DNA of 64,000 bases. Source: Burkholderia lata. Lineage in GTDB: Bacteria; Pseudomonadota; Gammaproteobacteria; Burkholderiales; Burkholderiaceae. The notes under the pieces are model-generated. The model saw only the letters and a list, made by a program, of their open reading frames with translations, did no database searches and was not told where the DNA came from. Below, piece by piece: positions 16,888 to 26,845 of this stretch (the stretch's first letter is position 1; each line of letters starts with the position of its first letter). The stretch is from positions 1 to 64,000 of the forward strand of contig NZ_CABVQK010000021.1 in assembly GCF_902499335.1 (NCBI RefSeq), read 5' to 3'. The position numbers and the translations under genes were made by a program.

Positions 16888-18378
16888 TTACTGGGCCAGC
16901 GGCAGCTTCGACTGCGCGACATGGGAGAGGAGGTTTTCCACGGAAACGTGCATCACGTCGGTGAAGGGCTTCGGATACAGGCCCATCAGCATCGTGAACG
17001 CGGCAAGCACGGCCAGCATCACGAATTCGCGACGGCCGATGTCCTTCAGCTTGGCAACGTGATCGTTCGCGACCGCGCCGAAGTACACGCGCTTGTACAT
17101 CCACAGCGTGTAGGCAGCACCGAGGATCAGCGTGAATGCCGCGCCGAAAGCGATCCAGAAGTTGTACTGGACAGCCGCGAGAATCACCATGAACTCGCCG
17201 ACGAAACCCGACGTACCCGGCAGGCCGCAGTTGGCCATCGAGAACAGCATCGCGAATGCCGCGAACTTCGGCATCACGTTCACGACGCCGCCGTAATCGG
17301 CGATCTGGCGCGAGTGTACGCGGTCGTACAGCACGCCGATGCACAGGAACATCGCGCCCGACACGAAGCCGTGCGAGATCATCTGGATGATCGCGCCTTC
17401 GACGCCGAGCTGGTTGAAGATGAAGAAGCCGAGCGTGACGAAGCCCATGTGCGCGATCGACGAATACGCGACCAGCTTCTTCATGTCGGACTGCACCATC
17501 GCGACGAGGCCGATGTAGATCACCGCGATCAGCGACAGCGTGATCACGACGGGCGCCAGGAAGTGGCTCGCGTCAGGCGTGATCGGCAACGAGAAACGCA
17601 GGAAACCGTACGCGCCGAGCTTCAGCATGATCGCGGCCAGCACGACCGAGCCGCCCGTCGGCGCTTCCACGTGCGCATCCGGCAGCCAGGTGTGGACCGG
17701 CCACATCGGCACCTTCACCGCGAATGCGAGGAAGAAGGCAATGAACAGCAGTATCTGCGGCGTCATCGCGATCTTCGCGTTCTGCCACGTCGCGAGGTCG
17801 AACGAGTGCGTTTCCGTGTACAGGTAGATCAGCGCGACCAGCATCAGCAGCGAGCCGGCCAGCGTGTACAGGAAGAACTTGAATGCCGCATATACGCGGT
17901 TCGGGCCGCCCCACACGCCGATGATGATGTACATCGGGATCAGGGTCGCTTCGAAGAACACGTAGAACAGCAGGCCGTCGGCCGCCGAGAACACACCGAT
18001 CATGATCCCGGACAGGATCAGGAACGCCGCGAGGTACTGTGCGACGTTCTCGGTGATCACTTCCCATGCGGCGATCACGACGATCACCGTGATCAGCGCG
18101 GTCAGCACGACGAACCACATCGAGATGCCGTCGACGCCGAGGTGATACGCGATGTCGAAGCGTTCGATCCAGGTCGATTTCTCGACGAACTGCAGCGCAG
18201 CCGTGCTCGAGTCGAAGCCCGTGATCAGCGGGATCGTGACCGCCAGGCCGAGCAGCGAACCGATCAGCGCGATCCAGCGGGCCGTCCCCGGATTTTTGTC
18301 GTTACCCACCGCGAGCACAAGGAGGCCGAAAACGATCGGCAACCAGATCGCGGTACTGAGAATCGGAAAAGCGTGCAT
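16888..18378 (-). CDS. nuoM: NADH-quinone oxidoreductase subunit M
   Basis: 496 residues, about 14 transmembrane helices. The conserved Glu of helix 5 is in FYVFFEATLIPMYIIIGVWG, and the channel lysines are in FAVKVPMWPVHTWLPDAHVEAPT and SDMKKLVAYSSIAHMGF. It forms a proton translocation path in the membrane arm, between NuoL and NuoN. Sixteen bases after nuoL. Confidence 0.96.
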   Translation of the reverse strand: MHAFPILSTAIWLPIVFGLLVLAVGNDKNPGTARWIALIGSLLGLAVTIPLITGFDSSTAALQFVEKSTWIERFDIAYHLGVDGISMWFVVLTALITVIVVIAAWEVITENVAQYLAAFLILSGIMIGVFSAADGLLFYVFFEATLIPMYIIIGVWGGPNRVYAAFKFFLYTLAGSLLMLVALIYLYTETHSFDLATWQNAKIAMTPQILLFIAFFLAFAVKVPMWPVHTWLPDAHVEAPTGGSVVLAAIMLKLGAYGFLRFSLPITPDASHFLAPVVITLSLIAVIYIGLVAMVQSDMKKLVAYSSIAHMGFVTLGFFIFNQLGVEGAIIQMISHGFVSGAMFLCIGVLYDRVHSRQIADYGGVVNVMPKFAAFAMLFSMANCGLPGTSGFVGEFMVILAAVQYNFWIAFGAAFTLILGAAYTLWMYKRVYFGAVANDHVAKLKDIGRREFVMLAVLAAFTMLMGLYPKPFTDVMHVSVENLLSHVAQSKLPLAQ

Positions 18379-18394
18379 TAAGTTGTCCCCCGCC

Positions 18395-20449
18395 TTATTT
18401 GCCGCCGAGCGTTACAAACAGGGTCAGGAGCCCCAGCATGCCGATGATCATGGCGAACGCGTAGTGATAGATGTAACCGGATTGGAGGAAGCGGATCACG
18501 CCGGCGAACCAGCCGATGAACCGGGCGCTGCCGTTGACGAGGCCGTCGATCACCACGACGTCACCCTCCTTCCACAGGCCGCGGCCGATCGCCACCGAAC
18601 CACGGGCGAACACCACTTCGTTGATCTTGTCCATGTAGTACTTGTTGTCCAGCAGCGTGTAGATCGGGCCGAACGCGCGGCGGATCGACGCCGGCAGTTC
18701 CGGACGCTTCAGGTACAGGAACCACGCGACAACGACACCGGCGAGTGCGAGCCAGACCGGCAGGCCCGACACCGAGTGCAGGCCCATGCCCACCCAGCCG
18801 TGGAACTCCTCGGCCATCTCGGCCAGTGCCGGATGGTTTTCGCCGATGAAGATCACCTTGTCGAACGCAACGCCGTGCTGGAAGAAGTCACCGAACAGCA
18901 TCGGGGAGATCGCGAACGCACCGATGATGACCGACGGGATCGCCAGCAGGACCAGCGGCACCCACACGACCCACGGGGTCTCGTGCGGTTCGTGCGCGTG
19001 GTCGTCATGACCGTGGCCATGGCCGTGGTCGTCATGGCCGTGCGCAGCCGCCATGCCCATCGGCGATTCCGGATGCTTCGGCTTGCGGAAGCGCTCTTCG
19101 CCGTGGAACACCAGGAAATACATGCGGAACGAGTACAGCGCCGTGACGAACACGCTCGCGACGACCGCGAAGTACGCGAAGCCCGAACCCGGCAGGTGCG
19201 ACAGCTTCACCGCGTCGATGATCGAGTCCTTCGAATAGAAGCCCGAAAAGAACGGCGTGCCGATCAGCGCGAGCGAACCGACGAGCGACGTGATCCACGT
19301 GATCGGCATGTACTTGCGCAGGCCTCCCATGTTGCGCATGTCCTGGTCGTGGTGCATGCCCATGATGACCGAGCCGGCGCCAAGGAACAGCAGTGCCTTG
19401 AAGAACGCGTGCGTCATCAGGTGGAACACGGCGACCGGGTAAGCGGACACGCCGAGCGCGACGGTCATGTAGCCGAGCTGCGACAGCGTCGAATACGCGA
19501 CCACGCGCTTGATGTCGTTCTGGACGATGCCGAGGAAGCCCATGAAGAGCGCCGTGATCGCGCCGATCACCGTGATGAACGACAGCGCGGTGTCCGACAG
19601 CTCGAACAGCGGCGACATGCGCGACACCATGAAGATGCCGGCGGTCACCATCGTCGCCGCGTGAATCAGCGCGGAGATCGGGGTCGGGCCTTCCATCGAG
19701 TCCGGCAGCCACACGTGCAGCGGGAACTGTGCCGACTTACCCATCGCGCCGATGAACAGGCAGATACAGGCAACGGTCAGCAGGCCCCAGTCGGTGCCCG
19801 GGAAGTGCAGGCTCGCAAGCTCTGCGCGCTTCGCGAACACTTCGCCGTAGTTCATCGAGCCGGCGAATGCGAGCAGCAGGCCGATGCCGAGCAGGAAGCC
19901 GAAGTCGCCCACGCGGTTCACGAGGAACGCCTTCATGTTCGCGTAGATCGCGCTCTCACGCGTGAAGTAGAAGCCGATCAGCAGGTACGACACCAGACCC
20001 ACCGCTTCCCAGCCGAAGAACAGCTGCAGGAAGTTGTTGCTCATCACGAGCATCAGCATCGAGAACGTGAACAGCGAGATGTACGAGAAGAAGCGCTGGT
20101 AGCCGTCTTCTTCCGCCATGTAGCCGATCGTGTACACGTGCACCATCAGCGAGACGAAGGTCACGACGACCATCATCATCGCGGTCAGCGAATCGACGAG
20201 GAAGCCGATTTCGAGCTTCAGCGAGCCGACGTTCATCCATTCATAGACGGTCGCGTTGAAGCTAGCGCCGCCCATCACGTCGAAGAAGACTTTCGCCGAC
20301 AGGAGGAACGCGATCATTACGCCGAGGATCGTGATCCGGTGTGCGCCCTTGCGCCCGACTGCGTTCCCGAACAGCCCCGCAATCAGCGAGCCGGCCAGCG
20401 GAGCGAGCGGAATCGCCAGCAGCAGGTTTTCATTGAGTGTCGTTGACAT
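18395..20449 (-). CDS. nuoL: NADH-quinone oxidoreductase subunit L with a His-rich insertion
   Basis: 684 residues; E. coli NuoL has 613. Antiporter core signatures are present (WEAVGLVSYLLIGFY, GAMGKSAQFPLHVWLPDSMEGPT, DIKRVVAYSTLSQLGYM). The extra length includes residues 470-489, in which nine of twenty residues are His and four are Asp, located in a loop before the last helices. C-terminal region contains the lateral helix and final transmembrane segment. Distal proton-pumping subunit of complex I. Confidence 0.96.
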   Translation of the reverse strand: MSTTLNENLLLAIPLAPLAGSLIAGLFGNAVGRKGAHRITILGVMIAFLLSAKVFFDVMGGASFNATVYEWMNVGSLKLEIGFLVDSLTAMMMVVVTFVSLMVHVYTIGYMAEEDGYQRFFSYISLFTFSMLMLVMSNNFLQLFFGWEAVGLVSYLLIGFYFTRESAIYANMKAFLVNRVGDFGFLLGIGLLLAFAGSMNYGEVFAKRAELASLHFPGTDWGLLTVACICLFIGAMGKSAQFPLHVWLPDSMEGPTPISALIHAATMVTAGIFMVSRMSPLFELSDTALSFITVIGAITALFMGFLGIVQNDIKRVVAYSTLSQLGYMTVALGVSAYPVAVFHLMTHAFFKALLFLGAGSVIMGMHHDQDMRNMGGLRKYMPITWITSLVGSLALIGTPFFSGFYSKDSIIDAVKLSHLPGSGFAYFAVVASVFVTALYSFRMYFLVFHGEERFRKPKHPESPMGMAAAHGHDDHGHGHGHDDHAHEPHETPWVVWVPLVLLAIPSVIIGAFAISPMLFGDFFQHGVAFDKVIFIGENHPALAEMAEEFHGWVGMGLHSVSGLPVWLALAGVVVAWFLYLKRPELPASIRRAFGPIYTLLDNKYYMDKINEVVFARGSVAIGRGLWKEGDVVVIDGLVNGSARFIGWFAGVIRFLQSGYIYHYAFAMIIGMLGLLTLFVTLGGK

Positions 20450-20466
20450 AACAGCGTTGCCTGAAA

Positions 20467-20772
20467 TTAACCTTTGAGCTGATCGAGATCCTCGACATTG
20501 ATCGTGTCGAGCTTACGGAACAGGGTCACCAGAATCGCCAGACCGATCGCGGCTTCCGCTGCGGCGACGGTCAGTACGAAGAACACGAAGATCTGGCCGT
20601 GCACATCGCCGAGGTAATGCGAGAACGCGACGAAGTTGGTGTTCACCGCCAGCAGCATCAGTTCGATCGACATCAGGATGATGATGATGTTGCGGCGGTT
20701 CAGGAAAATCCCGACGATCGCGATCGCAAAGAGGATCGCGCCGAGCACGAGGTAATGAGCAAGAGTCAGCAT
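20467..20772 (-). CDS. nuoK: NADH-quinone oxidoreductase subunit K
   Basis: 101 residues, three transmembrane helices, the normal length. The two conserved membrane glutamates are visible in MSIELMLLAVN and VAAAEAAIGLAI. The frame is open upstream to 21111 but that part overlaps nuoJ; the ATG at 20770-20772 begins the family start MLTLAHYL. Confidence 0.96.
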   Translation of the reverse strand: MLTLAHYLVLGAILFAIAIVGIFLNRRNIIIILMSIELMLLAVNTNFVAFSHYLGDVHGQIFVFFVLTVAAAEAAIGLAILVTLFRKLDTINVEDLDQLKG

Positions 20773-20789
20773 GTTTTCTTTTCCTCCGC

Positions 20790-21440
20790 TTAGCCGTTGG
20801 TGCCCGAACCGGCTTCGCTCTGCGCCGCTTCCGGCTGCGGCTTTTCCGCTTCCATCTTCACGAGGCGCACGCGATCGTTGCGGCGCACCTTGACCTGATC
20901 CGACACGCGCTGGCGCTTGCTGTCCTTGCCCTTGCGCTCGGTCAGCCCGATCGCGGCAATGATCGCGACCAGCAGCACGAGGCCGGCGATTTCGAACGCG
21001 AAGATGTAGTCGGTGTAGATCACCTTGCCGATCAGGCGCGTGTTCGACCAGTTGGCCATCTCGCCCGTCGCCATCGCGTGCACCGTCTGCGTGTCGCCGT
21101 AGCCGCGCCACAGGATCAGCGCGGTTTCGATCACGATGATCGCGCCGACCACGGTCGCCATCGGGACGAAGCGCTTGAAGTCGCGGCGCAGGTAGTCGAT
21201 GTTGATGTCCAGCATCATCACGACGAACAGGAACAGCACCATCACGGCGCCCACGTAGACCAGCACCAGCAGGATCGCGAGGAACTCCGCTTCCAGCAGC
21301 ATCCAGATCGCGGCGGCGTTGAAGAACGCCAGCACAAGGAAAAGCGCAGACGCCACCGGGTTGCGCGAAGTGATCACCTTCAGCCCTGATACCACCAGGA
21401 GCAGCGCGAAGATGTAGAACAGTACGGTCGTGAATTCCAT
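20790..21440 (-). CDS. nuoJ: NADH-quinone oxidoreductase subunit J
   Basis: 216 residues, five transmembrane helices, then an extra hydrophilic tail of about 50 residues rich in Lys, Arg, Gln and Glu. The conserved helix-3 pattern LVYVGAVMVLFLFVVMML, with its pi-bulge region linked to coupling in complex I, is intact. The charged tail is longer than in E. coli and faces the cytoplasm by prediction. Confidence 0.95.
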   Translation of the reverse strand: MEFTTVLFYIFALLLVVSGLKVITSRNPVASALFLVLAFFNAAAIWMLLEAEFLAILLVLVYVGAVMVLFLFVVMMLDINIDYLRRDFKRFVPMATVVGAIIVIETALILWRGYGDTQTVHAMATGEMANWSNTRLIGKVIYTDYIFAFEIAGLVLLVAIIAAIGLTERKGKDSKRQRVSDQVKVRRNDRVRLVKMEAEKPQPEAAQSEAGSGTNG

Positions 21441-21552
21441 GATTACCGGTTCATCGTTAGGCCATAGTCAGGCGCGGCTTGCGGGACGCTCTCGCGTGCC
21501 GCACCCGTCGCGGCGGCTCGGCCCTGGCTTCGGGCCGGCACTGCAAACACAA

Positions 21553-22041
21553 TCAACGATACGGCGCGTCGGCAGCCTTCGCCGCGGCGATGTCCTTCTC
21601 GTAGCGATCGCCCACCGCGAGCAGCATTTCCTTCGTGAAATACAGGTCGCCGCGCTTTTCGCCGTGGTACTCGAGAATCTGCGTCTCGACGATCGAATCG
21701 ACCGGGCAGCTCTCTTCGCAGAAACCGCAGAAGATGCACTTCGTCAGGTCGATGTCGTAGCGCGTCGTGCGGCGCGTGTTGTCCGCGCGCGTTTCCGATT
21801 CGATCGTGATCGCCATCGCGGGGCACACGGCCTCGCACAACTTGCACGCGATGCAGCGCTCTTCGCCGTTTTCGTAGCGGCGCAGCGCATGCAGCCCGCG
21901 GAAACGCGGCGAAATCGGCGTCTTTTCTTCCGGGAACTGCACGGTGACCTTGCGCTTGAACGTGTAACGGCCGGTCAGCGCGAGCCCCTGCAGGAGCTCG
22001 GTCAGGAAGAAGGTCTTAAAGAAGTGTTGGATTGCGCTCAT
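21553..22041 (-). CDS. nuoI: NADH-quinone oxidoreductase subunit I (two 4Fe-4S clusters)
   Basis: 162 residues, ferredoxin-like subunit. Two complete cluster motifs: [12 protein letters not shown] and [12 protein letters not shown], binding the N6a/N6b clusters that pass electrons toward N2 in NuoB. The N-terminal helix ([14 protein letters not shown]) lies on the membrane. A 112-base gap with a hairpin at 21519-21537 separates it from nuoJ. Confidence 0.96.
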
Positions 22042-22053
22042 GATTTCGTCCGA

Positions 22054-23121
22054 TTACTTCACCCAGATGTTGAGCGGCGACATCATCCAGAAGCCGACCA
22101 CGACCACCCAGACCACCGTGACGGGCAGGAACACCTTCCAGCCCAAGCGCATGATCTGGTCGTAACGGAAACGCGGGAACGTCGCGCGAACCCAGATGAA
22201 CACCGACAGCAGCGCGAATATCTTCAGCACCAGCCAGAAGATGCCCGGAATGAACGACAGGAATTCGAACGGTGCATCCCAGCCGCCGAGGAACAGCGTC
22301 GCAGTCAGCGCCGAGATCACGATCATGTTGATGTACTCGGCGAGGAAGAACAGCGCGAACGCCATACCCGAGTAATCGATCATGTGACCCGCGACGATTT
22401 CCGACTCCCCTTCCACCACGTCGAACGGGTGGCGGTTCGTTTCGGCGATGCCCGAGATGAAGTACACGACGAACGCCGGCAGCAGCGGCAGCCAGTTCCA
22501 CGACAGGAAGTTCACGCCGTGGCCCGCGAAGAAGCCGTGCTGCTGCGAACCGACGATTTCCGACAGGTTCAGGCTGCCGGCCGTCATCAGCACCAGCACC
22601 AGCGCGAAGCCCATCGAGATTTCGTACGACACCATCTGTGCCGCGGCGCGCATCGCGCCGAGGAACGCGTACTTCGAGTTCGATGCCCAGCCTGCGAGAA
22701 TCACCGCATACACGCCGATCGACGAGATCGCCATCGCGTACAGCAGGCCCGCGTTCACGTTGGCGAGGACCGCTTCGGCCTGGAACGGGATCACGGCCCA
22801 CACGGCGAACGCCGGCACGACGGTCATCACCGGCGCGATCAGGTACAGCCAGCGGCTGGCGGCGCTCGGCTGAATGACTTCCTTCAGCAGCAGCTTCAGC
22901 ACGTCGGCGATCGGCTGCAGCAGGCCGCCGGGACCGACGCGGTTCGGGCCGAGACGCACGTGCATCCAGCCGATCAGCTTGCGTTCCCACAGAATCAGGT
23001 ACGCGACGCACAGCAGGATGACGACGGAGACGACGAGGATGCGCACGACTGCCCACACCGTCGGCCACGCGAAGCCGAGAAGCTGGGACCCGCCCGCGTT
23101 GATCGTATCGAACAAGCTCAT
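22054..23121 (-). CDS. nuoH: NADH-quinone oxidoreductase subunit H
   Basis: 355 residues, eight transmembrane helices. Signatures of the quinone-channel subunit are clear: ERKLIGWMHVRLGPNRVGP near residue 50 and RATFPRFRYDQIMRLGWK near 315, plus the acidic loop VVEGESEIVAGHMIDYSGM. Forms the quinone chamber with NuoB and NuoD. Starts directly at the nuoG stop. Confidence 0.96.
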   Translation of the reverse strand: MSLFDTINAGGSQLLGFAWPTVWAVVRILVVSVVILLCVAYLILWERKLIGWMHVRLGPNRVGPGGLLQPIADVLKLLLKEVIQPSAASRWLYLIAPVMTVVPAFAVWAVIPFQAEAVLANVNAGLLYAMAISSIGVYAVILAGWASNSKYAFLGAMRAAAQMVSYEISMGFALVLVLMTAGSLNLSEIVGSQQHGFFAGHGVNFLSWNWLPLLPAFVVYFISGIAETNRHPFDVVEGESEIVAGHMIDYSGMAFALFFLAEYINMIVISALTATLFLGGWDAPFEFLSFIPGIFWLVLKIFALLSVFIWVRATFPRFRYDQIMRLGWKVFLPVTVVWVVVVGFWMMSPLNIWVK

Positions 23122-25452
23122 TTACGCCTTCTCCACCACCAGTTCACCGGACAGGCTGCCGAGCGCTGCGCCGGCAGGCGTCGCCGCCGACACGCGAACG
23201 ACGGTCTCCGCAAGATTCGCGTCGCGCACGGCCGGCAACTGCACCGCACGCTCGCCCTGGCGTACGCGCACGGCGTCGCCTTCCTTCAAGCCCAGCTTGT
23301 CGAACAGCGCGGCCGGCAGGGCTGCGGCATTCGCCGCCTTCGCGGCGGCCGTCAGGTGCAGTGCACCTGCGCGGCGCACGAGTGCGTCGGCGTGATAGAT
23401 CGGCACATCGGCCAGGCGCTCGAAACCGCCGTTCGCGGCATTCGCCGCGACGCGCACCGGTGCGACCGACGTCTGGTTCGACAGGCGGCCCGCGACGCCG
23501 GCATCGCCGAGCGCTGCGAGACGCACTTCTTCCGAGGTCTCGTATTCGAAGTTCGGCAGGCCGAGCAGGCTGCCCAGCACGCGCAGCACCTTCCAGCCCG
23601 GACGCGTATCGCCGAGCGGGCGCACGACGCCGTTGAAGCTCTGCACGGTGCCTTCCGCATTCACGTACGTACCGGCCGTCTCCGTGAACGGCGCAACCGG
23701 CAGCAGCACGTCGGCGTAGTCGAGACCGTGCTTGAACGGCGACATCACGACGACCATCTCGGCCTGATTCAGCGCGGCAAGCGCCTGCGCCGGATCGGCA
23801 GTGTCGAATTCCGGTTCGACGTTCAGCAGCACGTAGCCCTTGCGCGGCTGCGCGAACGCTTCGCGTGCGTTCAGGCCGCCTTCGCCCGGCAGTGCGCCGA
23901 CGACGTGCGCGCCGACCGTGTTCGCCGCTTCCGTCAGGAAGCCGAACGTGGCGCCGGTGTTGTCGGCGATCCACTTGGCGACGGCGTGCAGCTTTGCGAA
24001 TTCCGGATGGCGGACCGCGACGTTGCCGAGCAGCACAGCGCGGCGTTCGCCGTTCGCGAGCGACTGGGCGACAGCCTGCGCGGCCGGCGATGCCGTGACG
24101 CCCGCGAGCGTGTCGGGCAGCGCGACACCGCGCAGTTGCGCGACGGCCGCAGCGATGCCGGCCAGCTGGTCGAGCCATGCCGACGGTGCAGCAACGATGC
24201 GCTGCGCGGTCGGGATCAGTGCGTCGTCACCGGTTGCGTGCAGGAAGTGCAGCTTCGCGCCGTTCTTCGCGGCCTGACGCAGGCGGGCGGCGAACAGCGG
24301 GTGATCGCGGCGCAGGAACGAACCCACGACGAACGCGGCGTCCACGTTCGACAGGTCGGCGATCGGCATGCCGAGCCACGGTGCGCCCTGGACCGGCGCC
24401 GAGAAATCCTGCTGACGCAGACGGAAGTCGACGTTCGGCGTCTTCAGCTCGTTGGCGAGCTGCTTCACGAGGAACAGCTCTTCAGCGGTGCTGTGCGCGC
24501 TCGCGAGCATCGCCAGCGCGTTCGCGCCGTGATCCGCGGCGATGCCCTTCAGGCCCTTCGCGACGTATTCGAGTGCGGTCTGCCAGTCGGTCTCGATCCA
24601 CTGGCCGCCCTGCTTCAGCATCGGCTTCGTCAGGCGCTCTTCGCTGTTGAGGCCTTCATACGAGAAGCGGTCCTTGTCCGAGATCCAGCATTCGTTGATC
24701 GCTTCGTTCTCGAACGGCAGCACGCGCATCACGCGGTTGTTCTTCACTTGCACGACGAGGTTCGCGCCGACGGAATCGTGCGGGCTCACCGACTTGCGAC
24801 GCGACAGTTCCCACGTACGGGCGCTGTAGCGGAACGGCTTGCTGGTCAGCGCGCCGACCGGGCACAGGTCGATCATGTTGCCCGACATTTCGGAATCGAC
24901 CGTCTTGCCGACGAACGTCGTGATTTCCGAGTGCTCGCCGCGGCCCAGCATGCCGAACTCCATCACGCCGGCGATTTCCTGGCCGAAGCGGACGCAGCGC
25001 GTGCAGTGGATGCAGCGCGACATTTCTTCCATCGAGATCAGCGGGCCCACGTTCTTGTGGAACACCACACGCTTCTCTTCCGAGTAGCGCGACGACGACT
25101 TGCCGTAGCCGACCGCCAGATCCTGCAGCTGGCATTCGCCGCCCTGATCGCAGATCGGGCAATCGAGCGGGTGGTTGATGAGGAGGAATTCCATCACCGA
25201 CTGCTGCGCCTTCACGGCCTTGTCGGATTGCGTATGGACGATCATGCCGGCCGACACGGGGGTCGCGCACGCAGGCACGGCCTTCGGCATCTTCTCGACT
25301 TCGACGAGACACATCCGGCAGTTGGCCGCAACCGACAGTTTCTTGTGATAGCAGAAGTGAGGAATGTACGTATCCGCCTTGTGCGCAGCCTGGATCACCA
25401 TGCTGCCTTCGGGCACCTCGACCTTCTTGCCGTCTATTTCAAGTTCAACCAT
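23122..25452 (-). CDS. nuoG: NADH-quinone oxidoreductase subunit G
   Basis: 776 residues. The N-terminus carries a 2Fe-2S domain (CYHKKLSVAANCRMC about 34-48), then the His/Cys-ligated cluster (HPLDCPICDQGGECQL about 94-109) and a 4Fe-4S motif (CIHCTRCVRFGQEIAG about 142-157). The remainder is a molybdopterin-oxidoreductase-like domain without cofactor function. Largest peripheral-arm subunit. The C-terminal third is Ala-rich and less conserved. Confidence 0.95.
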   Translation of the reverse strand: MVELEIDGKKVEVPEGSMVIQAAHKADTYIPHFCYHKKLSVAANCRMCLVEVEKMPKAVPACATPVSAGMIVHTQSDKAVKAQQSVMEFLLINHPLDCPICDQGGECQLQDLAVGYGKSSSRYSEEKRVVFHKNVGPLISMEEMSRCIHCTRCVRFGQEIAGVMEFGMLGRGEHSEITTFVGKTVDSEMSGNMIDLCPVGALTSKPFRYSARTWELSRRKSVSPHDSVGANLVVQVKNNRVMRVLPFENEAINECWISDKDRFSYEGLNSEERLTKPMLKQGGQWIETDWQTALEYVAKGLKGIAADHGANALAMLASAHSTAEELFLVKQLANELKTPNVDFRLRQQDFSAPVQGAPWLGMPIADLSNVDAAFVVGSFLRRDHPLFAARLRQAAKNGAKLHFLHATGDDALIPTAQRIVAAPSAWLDQLAGIAAAVAQLRGVALPDTLAGVTASPAAQAVAQSLANGERRAVLLGNVAVRHPEFAKLHAVAKWIADNTGATFGFLTEAANTVGAHVVGALPGEGGLNAREAFAQPRKGYVLLNVEPEFDTADPAQALAALNQAEMVVVMSPFKHGLDYADVLLPVAPFTETAGTYVNAEGTVQSFNGVVRPLGDTRPGWKVLRVLGSLLGLPNFEYETSEEVRLAALGDAGVAGRLSNQTSVAPVRVAANAANGGFERLADVPIYHADALVRRAGALHLTAAAKAANAAALPAALFDKLGLKEGDAVRVRQGERAVQLPAVRDANLAETVVRVSAATPAGAALGSLSGELVVEKA

Positions 25453-25534
25453 GATGGTGAATGGTCCTTAACCTATTTCCGCCCGTTCGCGCCTTCGCCC
25501 GACCGTGCGCTCAAATTCCGCAACCGGGTTCGCT

Positions 25535-26845
25535 TCAGGCTGCCGCCGCGTGCGCGTGGCCGCCGACCATGCAGTGCTTGTGCTCGACGTGGTACGCGAA
25601 TTCGTCCCAGTAGTGCTTGAGCATCCCGCGTACCGGCATCGCCGCCGCATCGCCGAGTGCACAGATCGTGCGGCCCATGATGTTCTCGGCAACCGAGTTC
25701 AGCAGGTCCAGATCTTCCTGGCGGCCTTCGCCGTGCTCGATACGATTCACGACGCGATACAGCCAGCCGGTGCCTTCACGGCACGGCGTGCACTGGCCGC
25801 ACGATTCCTCGTAGTAGAAGTACGACAGGCGCAGCAGCGAGCGCACCATGCAGCGCGTCTCGTCCATCACGATCACCGCGCCGGAACCGAGCATCGAGCC
25901 CGCCTTCGCGATCGAATCGTAGTCGAGATCCGTCTGCATCATGATGTCGCCCGGGATCACCGGTGCCGACGAACCGCCCGGAATCACGGCCTTGATCTTC
26001 TTGCCGCCGCGCATCCCGCCGGCGAGCTCCATCAGCGTCGCGAACGGAGTGCCGAGCGGCACTTCATAGTTGCCCGGACGCTCGACGTCGCCCGACACCG
26101 AGAAAATCTTCGTGCCGCCGTTGTTCGGCTTGCCGATCTCGAGGTAGTTCTGCGGCCCGATGGACAGCAGGAACGGCACCGCGGCGAACGTCTCGGTGTT
26201 GTTGATCGTGGTGGGCTTGCCGTACACGCCGAAGCTCGCCGGGAACGGCGGCTTGAAGCGCGGCTGGCCCTTCTTGCCTTCGAGCGACTCGAGCAGTGCC
26301 GTTTCCTCGCCGCAGATGTACGCGCCGTAACCGTGGTGCGCGTGCAGCTGGAACGAGAATTCCGAGCCCATGATGTTGTCGCCGAGGAACCCGGCAGCGC
26401 GCGCTTCATCGAGCGCGGCTTCGAAGCGTCGATACACTTCGAAGATTTCGCCGTGGATGTAGTTGTAGCCGACGGTGATGCCCATCGCGTACGCGCCGAT
26501 GGCCATGCCTTCGATCAGCGCGTGCGGGTTCCAGCGCAGGATGTCGCGATCCTTGAACGTGCCCGGCTCGCCTTCGTCCGAGTTGCAGACGAGGTACTTC
26601 TGCCCCGGGAACTGGCGCGGCATGAAGCTCCACTTCAGGCCGGTCGGGAAGCCCGCACCGCCACGGCCACGCAGGCCCGACGCCTTGACGTCGGCGATCA
26701 CCTGCTCGGGCGGAATCTTTTCTTCGAGAATGCGGCGCAGCTGCTTGTAGCCGCCGCGCGCAACGTAATCTTCGAGATGCCAGTTCTCGCCGTTCAGACC
26801 AGCGAGGATCAGCGGTTTGATGTGACGGTCGTGGAGGGACGTCAT
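25535..26845 (-). CDS. nuoF: NADH-quinone oxidoreductase subunit F (NADH, FMN)
   Basis: 436 residues. NADH/FMN-binding glycine-rich segment GLRGRGGAGFPTGLKW (about 54-69), FMN site YICGEETALLES, and the N3 4Fe-4S motif ESCGQCTPCREGTGW near residue 350. It takes hydride from NADH at the tip of the peripheral arm. Overlaps the nuoE stop by ATGA, so synthesis is coupled to NuoE. Confidence 0.96.
   Translation of the reverse strand: MTSLHDRHIKPLILAGLNGENWHLEDYVARGGYKQLRRILEEKIPPEQVIADVKASGLRGRGGAGFPTGLKWSFMPRQFPGQKYLVCNSDEGEPGTFKDRDILRWNPHALIEGMAIGAYAMGITVGYNYIHGEIFEVYRRFEAALDEARAAGFLGDNIMGSEFSFQLHAHHGYGAYICGEETALLESLEGKKGQPRFKPPFPASFGVYGKPTTINNTETFAAVPFLLSIGPQNYLEIGKPNNGGTKIFSVSGDVERPGNYEVPLGTPFATLMELAGGMRGGKKIKAVIPGGSSAPVIPGDIMMQTDLDYDSIAKAGSMLGSGAVIVMDETRCMVRSLLRLSYFYYEESCGQCTPCREGTGWLYRVVNRIEHGEGRQEDLDLLNSVAENIMGRTICALGDAAAMPVRGMLKHYWDEFAYHVEHKHCMVGGHAHAAAA

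Noticed and set aside
15412..18381. 989-codon open frame on the plus strand across nuoN and nuoM
   Set aside because: It is antisense to two clear complex I genes and its product is Arg/His/Gln/Asp-rich low-complexity sequence, the usual artefact of high-GC coding DNA read on the opposite strand.
18152..20446. 764-codon plus-strand frame opposite nuoL
   Set aside because: Shadow frame; the nuoL protein on the minus strand matches its family over its full length.
21430..25620. 1396-codon open frame on the plus strand across nuoI, nuoH and nuoG
   Set aside because: Antisense shadow of well-conserved nuo genes; biased composition and no recognisable domain.
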